Assembly (NCBI GenBank): GCA_029582155.1
Contig: CM055908.1
Span: 23,049,103 to 23,113,102 of the forward strand
Length of the DNA stretch: 64,000 nt
Direction: 5' to 3'
Source of the DNA: Panopea generosa
Lineage: Eukaryota > Mollusca > Bivalvia > Adapedonta > Hiatellidae
Shown here in pieces: positions 51,101 to 56,702 of the stretch. Each line of letters starts with the position of its first letter. The stretch's first letter is position 1. The translations under genes were made by a program, and so were the position numbers. The notes beneath the pieces are model-generated. The model was given only the letters and a program-made list of their open reading frames with translations. It was not told the origin of the DNA and ran no database searches.

Positions 51101-54100
51101 TGTCCTGCAGTTTTGCATTTAAAATGCATTTTTTTTGTTTCAATCGCACCAATCCAACAATCCAAAACTAACAGTATGAGAGATTATTTTTAAAAATAAA
51201 AAAAAAAATGTCAAACTTTCAAAATATAATATTTGTCTGTAAATAAAGAATTGTCACAAATAACCAAGATTAACAATATGGAAGGATGGTGAAGCATTAA
51301 TCAAATATCAACTATAATACAATCATTATTACGATAATCTCATGTCTGTCAATAATCTCATGTCTATGCCGATAATCTCATGTCTATACCGATAATCTCA
51401 TGTCTGCATCTGGCTTCAGGATGGCTGGTTTGTGCAAGGTAGTGCAGAGTATTACTTGCATTACAATATAGTGATGGCACAGGTGTACACATTATGTAAT
51501 ATAGTTGTGGTGCTGTACTCTGTTGCTTCTTCATAAAGACATACAGAAATAAAAAAATGCTTTTGCAGCTGCCAACAAACACAAATATGTGAATATATTG
51601 ACATCTGAATTTGAATATGACCATAGCAATAGTATAAGTATATTCTCCCAAATATATATAAAGATATATATATACATGTATATTAATATAAAGCCAAGGA
51701 TTTCACCAGCATGACGTTGCATGGCATGCTTTATATTGATGTGTGTGCTTGGATGTTTTATGTGTTGTTGCTGTAGTGCTAGTTAGGGATAATGTTTTTA
51801 CACTACAAAATGTTTTGACAGACATGTGCAGTTGTGCAACTGTTTCATGGTGTAAAAGGTACCGCAAGTTAATGTTCTTATTTGTGTGTTGGTACCTGCC
51901 AATAGCTTCAGAATGGAATATCTGTTTATTTCATAAGCTTCTCACCTTTCATGTCAATTGATTGAACACTGAATTAAATATTTAGGGTACAGTTATAGTT
52001 TGTCACATCAAACTGGCAGCATACATGTACACGTGTCGGGGGACAGTTTGCCAGGTCTCCAACCTGAACAATAATAATGATGATGATAAGTTTATTTATT
52101 GTGGCCACCGGTTTCCCATATGCATGACAGCTCCAGAAGATTATTAGTAATTTTAGATTTTTTGAGGATAGTGCAGAGATACAGAGAAGACCCCTTTGTG
52201 GCGTTCATGGTTCTTTAACATTGTCAGTGTAAAAGCATTGATGCATGGGACCTTGATTTTTGTAAAAGTTTCATCCAGAAGACTGAGTATTTTTAGTTGG
52301 AGGAGCAGGGGATCGAACCTGCAACTCCTGTGTTTGCAGTCCAAGGCCTCATAACATCAAATAATGACACAATAATGAATTACTTGATGATATACCTGTA
52401 GTCACATGGTATTATATCAAGTTACCTAAATCATGTTCAACTACTGTAGTCATAATGGAAAAGGATGAACATAGCCACAGAACAAACTTACTGGCTATAA
52501 AGCATTGATTTTAAATAGATCTTTTCAACCTGGCAATTTTGTTTAGGTGATGGTTTCAATTTCTCATACCCTGTAATGACTTTTTGAAACTGAACGCCAA
52601 TTGTTTCCAGTTGAAAAGAGAACCTCAATATTTGATTAATTTCTTCAATTTCATCCTCATCTCTAGTATTTCCTTGTTTAGCTCATCATGATTCTCACCT
52701 GATATAACAACACATATAATAAGTCTACTCACTGCTGGTTGAGTTTGAATATACATGAATATTTATTATAATCATTGTTTTCCTTGAACTCAAAATAAAA
52801 TATAAGATTGATACAAGGTTACTTGTAGTAAACCAAGTGTTAAACTATACATTATTGAGTAAGATATGTTTACATTTTATTAGCTTAAGCTTTAAAGAGT
52901 CACATCTGGTTGGGAAATATACATTTTAGGTGTCTGCCATGGTGTAGAATAATATAGGGAATTCACTTTCATTTTGACCATTTATCTAGAACAGTAATTC
53001 ACTGTAAATGATTCATTTTAACCATTTATTCAGAATGCTAATTCACTGTGAATCATGCATTTTAACCATTTATCCAGAACAGCAATTCACTGTTAATGAT
53101 TCATTTTAAACATTTATCCAGAACAGTAATTCACTGTGAATGATTCATTCCAACTATTTATCCAGAACAGTAATTCACTGTTAATGATTCATTTTAACCA
53201 TTTGTTCAGAACAGTAATTCACTGTTAATAATTCATTTTAACCATTTATCCAGAATGATAGTTCACTGTGAATGAGTCATTTCAACTATTTGTCCAGAGC
53301 AGTAATTCACCATTTATGATTCATTTTAACCATTTGTCCAGAACAGTAATTCACTGGTAATAATTCATTTTAACCATTTATCCAGAATGATAATTTACTG
53401 TGAATGATTCATTTTAACCATTTATCCAGAACGATAATTCACTGTGAATGATTCATTTTAACTATTTATCCAGAATAGTTATTCACTGTGAATAATTCAT
53501 TTTAACCATTTATTCAGAATGATAATTCACTGTTAATGATTCATTTTAACCATTTATCCAGAACAATAATTCATTGTGAATGATTCATTTTAATCATTTA
53601 TCCAGAACGATAATTCACTGTTAATGATTCATTTTAACTATTTGTCCTGAACAGTAATTCACTGTTAATGATTATCCCGAACAGTAATTCACTGTGAATA
53701 ATTCATTTTAACCATTTATTCAGAACGCTAATTCACTGTGAATCATGCATTTTAACCATTTATCCAGAACAGCAATTCACTGTTAATGATTCATTTTAAA
53801 CATTTATCCAGAACAGTAATTCACTGTGAATGATTCATTCCAACTATTTATCCAGAACAGTAATTCACTGTTAATGATTCATTTTAACCATTTGTCCAGA
53901 ACAGTTTTCACTGTGAATGATTCATTTTAACCATTTATCCAGAATGATAATTCACTGTGAATGATTCATTTTAAACATTTATCCAGAATGATTATTCACT
54001 GTGAATGATTCATTTTAACCATTTATCCAGAACAGTAATTCATTGTGAATGATTCATTTCAACTATTGTCCAGAACAGTAATTAACCATTTATGATTCAT

Positions 54101-55026
54101 TTTAACCATGTGAATGATTCATTTTAACCTTTTATCCAGAACGATAATTCACTGTGAATGATTCATTTTAACTATTTATCCAGAATAGTTATTCACTGTG
54201 AATAATTCATTTTAACCATTTATCCAGAACAATAATTCATTGTGAATGTTTCATTTAAATCATTTATCCAGAATGATAATTCACTGTTAATAATTCATTT
54301 TAACTATTTATCCCGAACAGTAAGTCACTGTTAATGATTATCCCGAACAGTAATTCACTGTGAATAATTCATTTTAACCATTTATCCAGAATGATAATTC
54401 ACTGTGAATGATTTATTTTAATCATTTATTCAGAAAGATAATTCACTGTGAATGATTCATTTTAACTATTTATCCAGAACAGTAATTCACTGTGAATATT
54501 TCATTTTAACCATTTATCCAGAATGATAATTCACTGCTAATGATTCATTTAAACCATTTATCCAGAACAATAATTCACTGTGAATGATTCATTTTAACTA
54601 TTTATCCAGAACAGTAATTCACTGTTAATAATTCAATTAAACCATTTATCCAGAATGAAAATTCACTGTGAATTATTCATTTTAACTATTTATCCAGAAT
54701 AGTAATTCACTGTGAATAATTTATTTTAACCATTTATCCAGAACGAAAATTCACTGTTAATGATTCATTTTAACCATTTAACCAGAACAATAATTCACTG
54801 TGAATGATTCATTTTAACCATTTATCCAGAACAATAATTCACTGTGAAAATTCATTTTAACCATTTATCCAGAACAATACTTCACTGTGAATTATTTATT
54901 TTTCAGGCTGAGACTCTGCATCATGAGCTGATGGCCCGGCGTAAGGAAATGGAATACAGGTTCCGTGCATTTGTCGCAGATATACCAACATCTCATAACA
55001 GAAAAACTGTGAAGCGCAATAAATGA
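8628..55026 (+). CDS. LRRC27: LRRC27 orthologue, 12-exon gene (full model)
   Basis: Spliced model: 8628-8906, 11944-12136, 14030-14179, 18709-18873, 23237-23471, 26710-26775, 27791-27949, 30006-30094, 31024-31106, 32449-32525, 33325-33451, 54907-55026. All introns are GT-AG, intron phases run 0,1,1,1,2,2,2,1,0,2,0, and the 1743 nt give 580 residues plus TGA. Human LRRC27 is about 530 residues. Residues 72-178 hold four leucine-rich repeats (LDLS at 72-75, LYLEGN at 95-100, LDLRRN at 119-124, LLLESN at 143-148). PLEFPPQ at 172-178 matches my recollection of the human protein exactly. A Ser/Asp-rich patch lies at 263-280 and a proline run at 382-385. Residues 390-575 are rich in Lys, Arg, Glu and Gln and probably form coiled coil. 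The EEMDAARRELEV block near 530-541 resembles the human EEMRKAAEDLEIA region. No signal peptide or membrane segment is seen. The molecular function of LRRC27 is not established; LRRs generally bind protein partners. Identification is firm; exact splice sites and UTRs lack transcript support. Confidence 0.9.
9997..10160 (+). mobile_element. 3' remnant of a non-LTR retrotransposon (LINE)
   Basis: A frame ending at TAG 10078-10080 reads VDWNHLDDQIVCANTVEDFN, then QALPQRY. DWN-L---IV-A-TVE-F is the usual C-terminus of reverse transcriptase proteins of non-LTR elements. The upstream codons (KNSFCIK) fit the same family before a stop at 9958. The downstream TACAGATACAGAT resembles a LINE tail. Only the last 40 or so codons survive. 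Confidence 0.75.
10220..10378 (-). repeat. SINE family D, antisense copy with extra fragment
   Basis: GGGGATCGAACCCGCAAGGC is the complement of a B box, next to a T-rich tract and an AGTCCGCTTCCTGGATAGAA block also present at 3519-3652 and (reverse) 45866-46015. A further family-related fragment lies at about 10425-10500, with a CTCAGTACCGGTTCTATCTA block. Confidence 0.6.
10880..11056. mobile_element. Foldback element with GGCCAT ends, copy 1
   Basis: The left end reads GGCCATTATAAAATGATTGC and the right end GCAATTGATTTATTATGGTC, imperfect inverted repeats of about 33 bp around a GC/T-rich centre. A second copy lies at 13726-13950 in intron 2 in the opposite orientation. Confidence 0.75.
11091..11444. 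mobile_element. Foldback element with about 42-bp inverted ends
   Basis: The left arm (TAGATGAATTATATTCCATT and onward) and right arm (AATGGAATATAATTCATCTTA) pair over about 42 bp with few mismatches. The centre of about 270 bp is unrelated and encodes nothing recognisable. Confidence 0.8.
11944..12136 (+). CDS. LRRC27: LRRC27 exon 2 (residues 94-158, LRR core)
   Basis: The acceptor follows a T-rich tract ending TTTTTTATTGCAG, and the donor is CTAG|GTAATC, phase 1. The exon encodes three leucine-rich repeats: YLYLEGNELSTLP, WLDLRRNYLVRLP and NLLLESNNLRTLP, each with the conserved Asn. It ends PLELG, matching PVELG at the same place in the human protein as I recall it. This is the strongest evidence for family assignment together with exon 3. 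Confidence 0.93.
12656..12915 (+). repeat. SINE family A, copy with deleted B box
   Basis: The head (GTCCAGTTAGCTCAGTCGGT) and body match the copy at 6606-6891, but the bases that would hold the B box and 3' acceptor strand are missing between GTTGTGAG and TCTCTGTG. The tail is short and degraded. Confidence 0.8.
13185..13495. repeat. GC-rich dispersed repeat (GTCGGCGCCGGCGTCG type)
   Basis: It starts TAGCTTGCCGGGACGAAGTC, has a CpG-rich core (GTCGTCGGCGCCGGCGTCGT) and then ATATCTATGCAACCACTCAT. A truncated relative at about 31385-31510 shares GAGATATCTATGCAACCACT and GTGAATGAAACTTC-like blocks. Base composition is unlike the surrounding DNA. It is probably a SINE or other mobile repeat. Confidence 0.65.
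13726..13950. mobile_element. Foldback element with GGCCAT ends, copy 2
   Basis: Inverted ends GGCCATAATAAATTAATTGC and GCAATTAATTTATAATGGCC pair almost perfectly over about 33 bp. It is the same family as 10880-11056 but in reverse orientation, with A/T homopolymers in the centre. Confidence 0.8.
14030..14179 (+). CDS. LRRC27: LRRC27 exon 3 (residues 158-208, last LRR and cap)
   Basis: The acceptor is TTTCTTTAG|GC, which completes the Gly codon begun in exon 2; the donor is GGAA|GTAAGT, phase 1. It encodes LNISNNPLEFPPQ, the last repeat, with the family signature PLEFPPQ. A helical segment follows (IIEKGTNEILRFCREM) that corresponds to the human VVQKGLVAIQRFLRMW cap. Confidence 0.93.
14227..14479. 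mobile_element. Foldback element with ACCTGGGG...CCCCAGGT ends
   Basis: The left end continues GTCGTATTCACCAACCATTC and the right end GAATGGTTGGTGAATACCAC, giving about 38-bp inverted repeats with few mismatches. The interior is 170 bp of A/T-rich sequence. Confidence 0.85.
15713..16123. mobile_element. Pogo/Tigger-like foldback element interrupted by a TTAA element
   Basis: The ends are TACAGCAGAACTTCG and CGAAGTTCTTCTGTA, with inner CGAACC/GGTTCGAG blocks also inverted. TA at the ends fits a Tc1/mariner-pogo type target, by analogy. About 215 bp in the left half (15770-15984) is a separate TTAA-type element, so the host element is the older one. Confidence 0.78.
15770..15984 (+). mobile_element. 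TTAA-type foldback element, copy 1 (one 25-bp unit)
   Basis: It begins GTTTACTCCATAGATA (worn left end), has the shared palindrome GAAAACAGTGCAGGAAG...CTTCCTGCACTGTTTTC, a single TATAAGAGGTGTCCAAAGG unit and the end AGTAAAGCATTAA. The left terminus is degenerate; the right TTAA is at 15981-15984. Confidence 0.82.
17386..17676 (+). mobile_element. TTAA-type foldback element, copy 2 (about four 25-bp units)
   Basis: It is flanked by TTAA at both ends (17386-17389, 17673-17676), with terminal CCCTTTACT and AGTAAATGG. The internal palindrome is at about 17440-17506. Four units of the ATTAGAGGTGTCCAAAGGCG type follow before the right end. Confidence 0.88.
18080..18111. repeat. Poly-C tract, 32 bp
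   Basis: Uninterrupted C run; a second of 22 bp is at 17001-17022 in the same intron. Such tracts can be mis-sized in assemblies. Confidence 0.95.
18709..18873 (+). CDS. LRRC27: LRRC27 exon 4 (residues 208-263)
   Basis: The acceptor is TGTTTCAG|CT and the donor is ATAG|GTACAT. Phase 1 in and phase 1 out agree with exons 3 and 5. The frame reads GGSFRARTGYKRG and ends NMLIEEEIG. It is a basic-then-acidic linker with no recognised domain. A second open frame crosses the same bases but is out of phase with both neighbours. I do not recognise conserved motifs here, so support is phase, splice sites and open frame. Confidence 0.8.
19226..19502 (-). repeat. tRNA-Val-like SINE (family B), antisense copy
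   Basis: The right end reads on the - strand as GTGGTCTAGTGGTAGAGCGT followed by CCTCACATGTGG and a GAGTTCAATCCC B box. The body matches 31131-31356, including a GACAGTATTCTGAG block. Confidence 0.8.
22074..22885. repeat. 34/40-bp minisatellite with higher-order duplication
   Basis: The unit is TACTGGTATGTACATGTATG followed by TATATATTATACAG (34 bp); early copies add TATATG to make 40 bp. A multi-unit block containing the rare TTCTTGTATGTACTTG and CAGTCCTGG variants occurs twice (about 22205-22330 and 22355-22520). Several long open frames across it are products of the repeat and not genes. Confidence 0.95.
23237..23471 (+). CDS. LRRC27: LRRC27 exon 5 (residues 263-341, acidic Ser/Asp patch)
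   Basis: The acceptor is TGTTACAG|GG and the donor is GTTAA|GTAAGT, phase 2. It starts with a very acidic stretch (DDDCSSSSDDDWDDEAD), followed by a basic helical segment (RQYALRRAQERS) and a Lys-rich tail (KQSKTEKIKKAG). The SSSSDDDWDD run has casein kinase 2-like character, but no site is established. GC content is visibly higher than in the flanking introns, as expected for coding sequence. Confidence 0.85.
24113..24232. repeat. 60-bp direct tandem duplication
   Basis: Two adjacent copies starting AGTTATGGATTGTTACACAC differ at only two or three positions, indicating recent duplication. Confidence 0.95.
25824..25896. repeat. 36-bp direct tandem duplication
   Basis: Two identical adjacent copies starting AGTAGTCATGTGAACTGATG. 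Confidence 0.95.
26080..26390. repeat. Degenerate dispersed repeat with AAGGTCA blocks
   Basis: Contains CAAAGGTTAAGGTCACAG (about 26141), CAAAGGTCAAGGTAACAG (about 26275) and CAAAGTTCAAGGTCACTA (about 26360), separated by diverged sequence. The pattern looks like units of an old repeat. Confidence 0.5.
26710..26775 (+). CDS. LRRC27: LRRC27 exon 6, 66-nt micro-exon (residues 341-363)
   Basis: The acceptor is ACTTTACAG|A and the donor is CAAGG|GTAAAT, phase 2 in and out. It encodes KQKKKVVPTRVNRSLDTAMQ, a strongly basic linker. A second AG four bases downstream would hit a stop within the exon, so this acceptor is chosen. The length is a multiple of three with symmetric phases, so skipping it would keep the frame. 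Confidence 0.8.
26776..27790 (+). other. LRRC27 intron 6
   Basis: Holds one TTAA-type foldback element (27512-27694); the rest is AT-rich with nothing recognised. Confidence 0.7.
27512..27694 (-). mobile_element. TTAA-type foldback element, copy 3 (no 25-bp units)
   Basis: It is inverted relative to the other copies. TTAA at 27512-27515 is followed by CCCTTTACTTTATATAGACG; the other end is GAGTAAAGGG with TGAA in place of TTAA. The palindrome is present (about 27571-27640), but the 25-bp repeat region is absent, so this is the shortest form. Confidence 0.87.
27791..27949 (+). CDS. LRRC27: LRRC27 exon 7 (residues 363-416, Pro hinge and start of charged helix)
   Basis: The acceptor is TTTATTTCAG|A and the donor is AGGAA|GTAAGT, phase 2. 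The frame reads KPQSAQSVLNWKVNQFPEPP and continues PPEYADHKSREERQ, then a Lys/Glu-rich helix. The proline run marks the change from the linker to the coiled-coil half. A different open frame over the same bases, lacking this pattern, is a shadow. Confidence 0.88.
27950..30005 (+). other. LRRC27 intron 7
   Basis: The 28385-29812 tandem array occupies most of it. The flanks are AT-rich with nothing recognised. Confidence 0.7.
28385..29812. repeat. Degenerate compound minisatellite (ACCATACAATAGAG / ACCAGCATAGAG)
   Basis: About 1.4 kb is built from two short modules of 14 bp and 12 bp, used in variable order and diverged by point changes. Because 26-bp steps mix frames, long minus-strand open frames arise (Trp/Ser/Leu/Tyr-rich), but they are translations of the repeat. 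Confidence 0.92.
30006..30094 (+). CDS. LRRC27: LRRC27 exon 8 (residues 416-446)
   Basis: The acceptor is TTTTCTTTTCAG|A and the donor is AAAG|GTAATT, phase 2 in and phase 1 out. The frame reads DEDMLKDWRNESKRLQQKK, then YFESLRKGTK. It is charged and helical, and resembles the human ALQEWRERAQRM region in placing a Trp-Arg pair within a Lys/Arg-rich helix. Confidence 0.85.
30095..31023 (+). other. LRRC27 intron 8
   Basis: Nothing recognised; AT-rich with short incidental open frames only. Confidence 0.7.
31024..31106 (+). CDS. LRRC27: LRRC27 exon 9 (residues 446-473)
   Basis: The acceptor is TGTATTTCAG|AT and the donor is ATTAAG|GTAATT, phase 1 in and phase 0 out. The frame reads DFMDPVKQAPFDIDEDYIKI, then PTNAERIK. 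This is a short break with Pro and Asp between two helical segments. The flanking exons join in frame only with this exon present. Confidence 0.85.
31131..31356 (-). repeat. tRNA-Val-like SINE (family B), antisense copy
   Basis: On the - strand the right end reads CCATGGTCTAGTGGTAAAGC, then CCTCACATGCGGAAGGTCGT and GGGTTTGGTTCC, a recognisable tRNA shape with a CAC-like anticodon region. The body continues to GGTGTTTAGTGTCGCTTTCA at the other end. It lies 24 bp after exon 9. Confidence 0.82.
31740..32143. mobile_element. Foldback element (AAACCTGTCTTAAGCAG ends) hosting a TTAA element
   Basis: The left arm GTAAAACCAGTTTAAGTGGT and right arm CTGCTTAAGACAGGTTTGAC are inverted. A cleaner copy of the family lies at 37971-38133. 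A TTAA-type element occupies 31782-32024; removing it with one TTAA rejoins CTTGTCTTAAGCAGCCAAAT, the expected family sequence. Confidence 0.8.
31782..32024 (+). mobile_element. TTAA-type foldback element, copy 4 (two 25-bp units)
   Basis: Perfect TTAA at both ends (31782-31785, 32021-32024), terminal CCCTTTACT and AGTAAAGGG, internal palindrome at about 31837-31903, then two units of ATTAGAGGTGTCCAAAGCCA type. It is the best-preserved copy of the family. Confidence 0.93.
32449..32525 (+). CDS. LRRC27: LRRC27 exon 10 (residues 474-499)
   Basis: The acceptor is TTTTTGTTGAACAG|CAAG and the donor is GAAAA|GTATGT, phase 0 in and phase 2 out. The frame reads QDVKSAHEKMRRQMSPASRQ, then RMEEEK. The acceptor tract is weaker than its neighbours because GAA lies just before CAG, but the phase match and coding character are good. 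Confidence 0.83.
32526..33324 (+). other. LRRC27 intron 10
   Basis: Holds an antisense family A SINE (32577-32790); nothing else recognised. Confidence 0.7.
32577..32790 (-). repeat. SINE family A, antisense copy
   Basis: The reverse complement matches 6606-6891 through the body, including GGTTAACCAGTACTCGAGCA complement and the GATGGCATA end. The B-box region (GGATTCAAACTCCTGG complement) and part of the head are degraded. Confidence 0.78.
33325..33451 (+). CDS. LRRC27: LRRC27 exon 11 (residues 499-541, conserved C-terminal block)
   Basis: The acceptor is TTTCTGTCTCACAG|A and the donor is GAAGTG|GTGAGA, phase 0 out. The frame reads AQRIIQLEKRIKTHTSQMHD, then RRKMPKGTPQEEMDAARREL. It corresponds to the human block [20 protein letters not shown] followed by EEMRKAAEDLEIA. 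A GT three bases earlier could also serve as donor and would drop one Val. After this exon the gene either crosses a 21.5-kb intron to exon 12 or uses the candidate terminal exon at 37748. Confidence 0.9.
33925..34168 (+). repeat. tRNA-like SINE (family C), poly-A tailed copy
   Basis: The head TGGCAGAGTGGTCTAAGGTG recalls tRNA-Leu/Ser, then a B-box-like AGGTTTGAGACC. The body has TTTATGTGAGAAAGTTTGCC and GGATATGGCATATTTAACCT, and the element ends in an A-run. The head assignment is by pattern only. Confidence 0.8.
34801..35035 (+). repeat. tRNA-like SINE (family C), second copy
   Basis: It matches 33925-34168 along its length (TGGCTGAGTGGTCTAAGGTG head, AGAAAGTTTGCCAGTTACTT body, GGATATGCTGTATATAGCCT) with about 15-20 percent difference by eye and a degraded tail. 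Confidence 0.8.
35446..35773. repeat. 43-bp tandem array
   Basis: About seven and a half copies of ACAGAGACAAAGTTGAGATA plus TTGCCTAAGTCAGTTGTATGTTG, with small indels between copies. Confidence 0.93.
36401..36503 (+). other. Near-perfect 100-nt hairpin in intron 11
   Basis: The arms ATTAGTGCAAAAAGGTGCC(AAGTG) and (CACTT)GGCACCTTCTTGCACTAAT pair over 24 bp with one mismatch around a 17-nt loop. Pairing continues outward through CATATCATCC/GGTGATATGG with a few mismatches. It resembles a microRNA precursor or a very short foldback element. No second copy was noticed in the window. Confidence 0.5.
37213..37398 (+). repeat. SINE family A, 5'-truncated copy
   Basis: Starts inside the body at TATCATTATCATTCGTCTCT and runs to the AATCAATCAAT tail of the 6606-6891 element. 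The tRNA head is absent, as is usual for truncated retroposition. Confidence 0.85.
37748..37834 (+). CDS. Candidate alternative terminal exon of LRRC27 inside intron 11
   Basis: Following GGGAACTAG, a phase-0 frame compatible with exon 11 reads VKMLQKDLLRRYTELKQW, then TTGCAFIYAL and a TAG at 37832-37834. The first 18 residues look like continuing amphipathic coiled coil. An AATAAA lies at 37857-37862, 23 nt after the stop. Used as a last exon it would give a 569-residue protein. If spliced at the GT at 37809 into exon 12, it would create an immediate TGA, so it also ends translation there. The acceptor tract is weak and AATAAA is common in AT-rich DNA. Evidence is sequence pattern only. Confidence 0.4.
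   Translation: MKMLQKDLLRRYTELKQWTTGCAFIYAL
37971..38133. mobile_element. Foldback element with TACAGTAAAACCTGT ends
   Basis: Left end TACTGTGAAACCTGTCGTAA and right end CTTACACAGGTTTTACTGTA are inverted. Internal GCAGCC/GGCTGC blocks are also inverted. Same family as the host element at 31740-32143. Confidence 0.85.
38304..38623. mobile_element. Foldback element abutting the 61-bp minisatellite
   Basis: Left end GGGATCAGTTTCAATAAATA and right end TATTTAGTGAAACTGGTCCC are inverted over about 28 bp. A further internal inverted pair GAGATGTTTAGTG/TACTAAACATCTC is seen. The right terminus runs directly into the first minisatellite unit. Confidence 0.8.
38614..42652. repeat. 61-bp minisatellite, about 66 copies, with higher-order variants
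   Basis: The unit is GGTCTACAAGTGGTGATTAT, GTCACTCAGCAGCACCATTT, CCATCAGATAAACTGGCCCCA. Most copies differ by 0-3 bases. One variant carries a 14-bp internal duplication (CTGTCACTCAGCAG) and recurs at about 40364, 40561, 41126, 41445 and 41639. Another (GGTTAACAAG ... CCTTTTCCATCAAATA) recurs at about 39113, 40731, 41287, 41808 and 42174. Recurrence of linked variants shows multi-unit amplification. Confidence 0.97.
45866..46015 (+). repeat. SINE family D, sense fragment
   Basis: Begins in a tRNA-like 3' half (GAGGTTGCGGGTTCGATCCC) and continues with GAGTACTGGTTCTACCCAGG, CTCGAGAGGAGTTCATAAAA and a body ending near TTGAGCTAAAATAAAT. Matches antisense copies in the 5' region and intron 1. Confidence 0.7.
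46925..47478. mobile_element. TTAA-flanked foldback element (AGGGAGTA ends)
   Basis: TTAA-AGGGAGTA at the left (46925) and TACTCCCT-TTAA at the right (47471-47478) are inverted. The interior shares long blocks (GATGTGAAGGTCAT, GCAGTATTTAAG, CTGTCTATTTTTAG) with a diverged copy at about 55550-55905 downstream of the gene. It is a different family from the CCCTTTACT elements. Confidence 0.78.
47570..47645 (+). repeat. SINE family C, 3' fragment
   Basis: Short piece carrying the tail blocks of the family (CCAATAAAACTGG, GTGTTGAATATAGTATTAAA). Confidence 0.6.
48330..48520. repeat. Dispersed repeat related to 56703-56982
   Basis: Two tandem blocks with CATCTCCCATTCAAGTCTGT and CATCTCCCAATTCAGGTCTG, each followed by GGAATTCCCTGTC and GTCCCACA. 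The 56703-56982 foldback element has the same order of blocks. Confidence 0.65.
49838..50388. repeat. 40-bp tandem array
   Basis: About 13 copies of GTACACTGTACATGAAATAT plus TAGGTAAAATATATTTGCCT, moderately diverged. Confidence 0.93.
52960..54896. repeat. 44-bp tandem array ending at the exon 12 acceptor
   Basis: About 44 copies of TTCACTGTGAATGATTCATT plus TTAACCATTTATCCAGAACAGTAA. A block containing the unusual ATCATGCATTTTAACC variant occurs twice (about 53040 and 53725), showing multi-unit duplication. The last copy begins TTCACTGTGAATTATTTATT and passes straight into TTTTCAG and exon 12. Confidence 0.96.
54907..55026 (+). CDS. LRRC27: LRRC27 exon 12, terminal exon (residues 542-580, stop)
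   Basis: The acceptor is ATTTATTTTTCAG|GCTGAG, phase 0. The frame reads AETLHHELMARRKEMEYRFR, then AFVADIPTSHNRKTVKRNK and TGA at 55024-55026. It resembles human ATELQDEVLKLK in position and helical character. The C-terminus is basic. Its 3' splice site lies immediately after a 1.9-kb 44-bp tandem array (see that entry). Confidence 0.88.
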   Translation, partial: AETLHHELMARRKEMEYRFRAFVADIPTSHNRKTVKRNK

Positions 55027-55444
55027 ACTCTTAGATTATAGTTTTGTCAATCAACAATGAAACTAGCACATTAGCACTGAGCTTAAAAACGCAGATAAAC
55101 GCCAAAGTCATGTGATGATACAAAAGCTCAAAATAGCTTTTACAGGAAGATAGCAAACATGATTTGGACTGCATAAAGCTCTACTAGCTGTGTGGAAACA
55201 TTCACAGAAACTGCTGTCGATATGGCTCATGCTACTGTGGGTTTTACAGTGGAGGGAATGTATAAGTATTCTTGGATGACAGACATATAAAGCACCATCA
55301 GCAAACAACCTTCATCCGTGATTTAGAACTTAGATTAGAACTCCATTAGATAGAAAGCAGTATGCATGATAGTACCATTTCCATGATCTAAACATTTTCT
55401 TAAATTTTGTAAAGTTTGTGATTGGCAATGAGATCAAAATTAAA

Positions 55445-55488
55445 AATAAATATATATTTCCACATAATTAGGAAATATATTGAATAAA
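55445..55488 (+). terminator. Candidate LRRC27 polyadenylation signals
   Basis: AATAAA occurs at 55445-55450 and again at 55483-55488, 420-460 nt after the stop codon. These are plausible 3' ends, but the hexamer is frequent in this AT-rich sequence and no transcript end is known. Confidence 0.35.
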
Positions 55489-56702
55489 AGCATATTTTCC
55501 CAATATATCATGCCTATATATACAGTCACTGACCTGATATTGCTAAAAGGATATAGTATTTATACATACCAAACTGGTATATTAAATGGGGATTTCCTGA
55601 ATTGTGCTACTCCCCTAGGTTAGACTAAAATAGATTTCCTGCTACAATTGCAACATTTCTTTATTTCAATTTTGTTTGTTAATAATACACTGGTTTGCAC
55701 GTAGTACTTAGAAAGAATCCAAATGACGATGTGAAGGTCATCAAGCAGTATTTAAGTGCTGTCTATTTTTAGAATGTGGATTTCATTTAAAGTTTACCAC
55801 TTATATTTAAATATTGAGTTTGTCATGTTTTGGTGGATTTGACATATCAAACCATTCAAATTTTATTTATTGATGATAATAAGGTGCTTTGTATCCTTTA
55901 AAGACCAAAAAAAGAGTAAAATATGCGATAATAAAGGATGGACTGCATACAAAGTGCTCATCTGGTTCTCCGTTTGTCTACATTCTGAATGTGTAGAAAT
56001 AGACATGAGAGAAGGTTTTGTTGGTGTTTTTTTTAATTTTTTAAAACACTTTTCTCATGGTTGGACCTGGTATTGGTGAAAACATTAACATTATTTAATT
56101 CCCTGCAAAGTAGGCTTGTGTAAGATTTTCATTATTTAACATAAATGACTCCAATCTCACTCTTTTAAAGAGATAAATACATCGATGCTTTTGAATTTTT
56201 TTTTCTGTTGGATCTGTGCCATAAATACCATTTCTCATGAAATTTTAATGTGTGTGACATGTACATTTACACAGGTTGGAAAAGTTTTACTTTTTTTTAG
56301 CCATTGAAACAAATTGATTTTTCACCAACTTCAGTTGAATTAAAACTATTTTTGGAAGAAAAATGTCCCAAGTTGTATTCATTTATTACTACATGGCTAG
56401 TAGTACATGTATATGATAAGATGCTCAAACTGAATGTAGAAATATGTGGCAGCTACTGTTCATGTGTTGTTAACATTATTTTATAATTATATATATACTT
56501 AACAACGGTACATGATGTCCATATGCTTTGGCGAAAATATGCAGTAAGTGAGGTAAGATTTCAGCCAGCAAAGATTGCAAACTGTATGTAATTGCAGCCC
56601 ATTTTGTTTTGCTTAAATTTGAAATCTTTGTAATTTACTATTTGAAAAAAAAAATGTTTTAGCATAACATGTAGGAGAAAGGAGGAAATTTAGTCTATAA
56701 TA

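Larger units (their letters stand above)
33452..54906 (+). other. LRRC27 intron 11, 21.5 kb
   Basis: By far the largest intron. It contains two family C SINEs, four tandem arrays (35446-35773, 38614-42652, 49838-50388, 52960-54896), a perfect-stem hairpin (36401-36503), a SINE (37213-37398), foldback elements (37971-38133, 38304-38623, 46925-47478), a SINE D copy (45866-46015) and a candidate alternative last exon (37748-37834). 42660-45860 and 50390-52290 are AT-rich with nothing recognised. A B-box-like antisense tRNA fragment lies at about 52295-52350. Confidence 0.75.
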
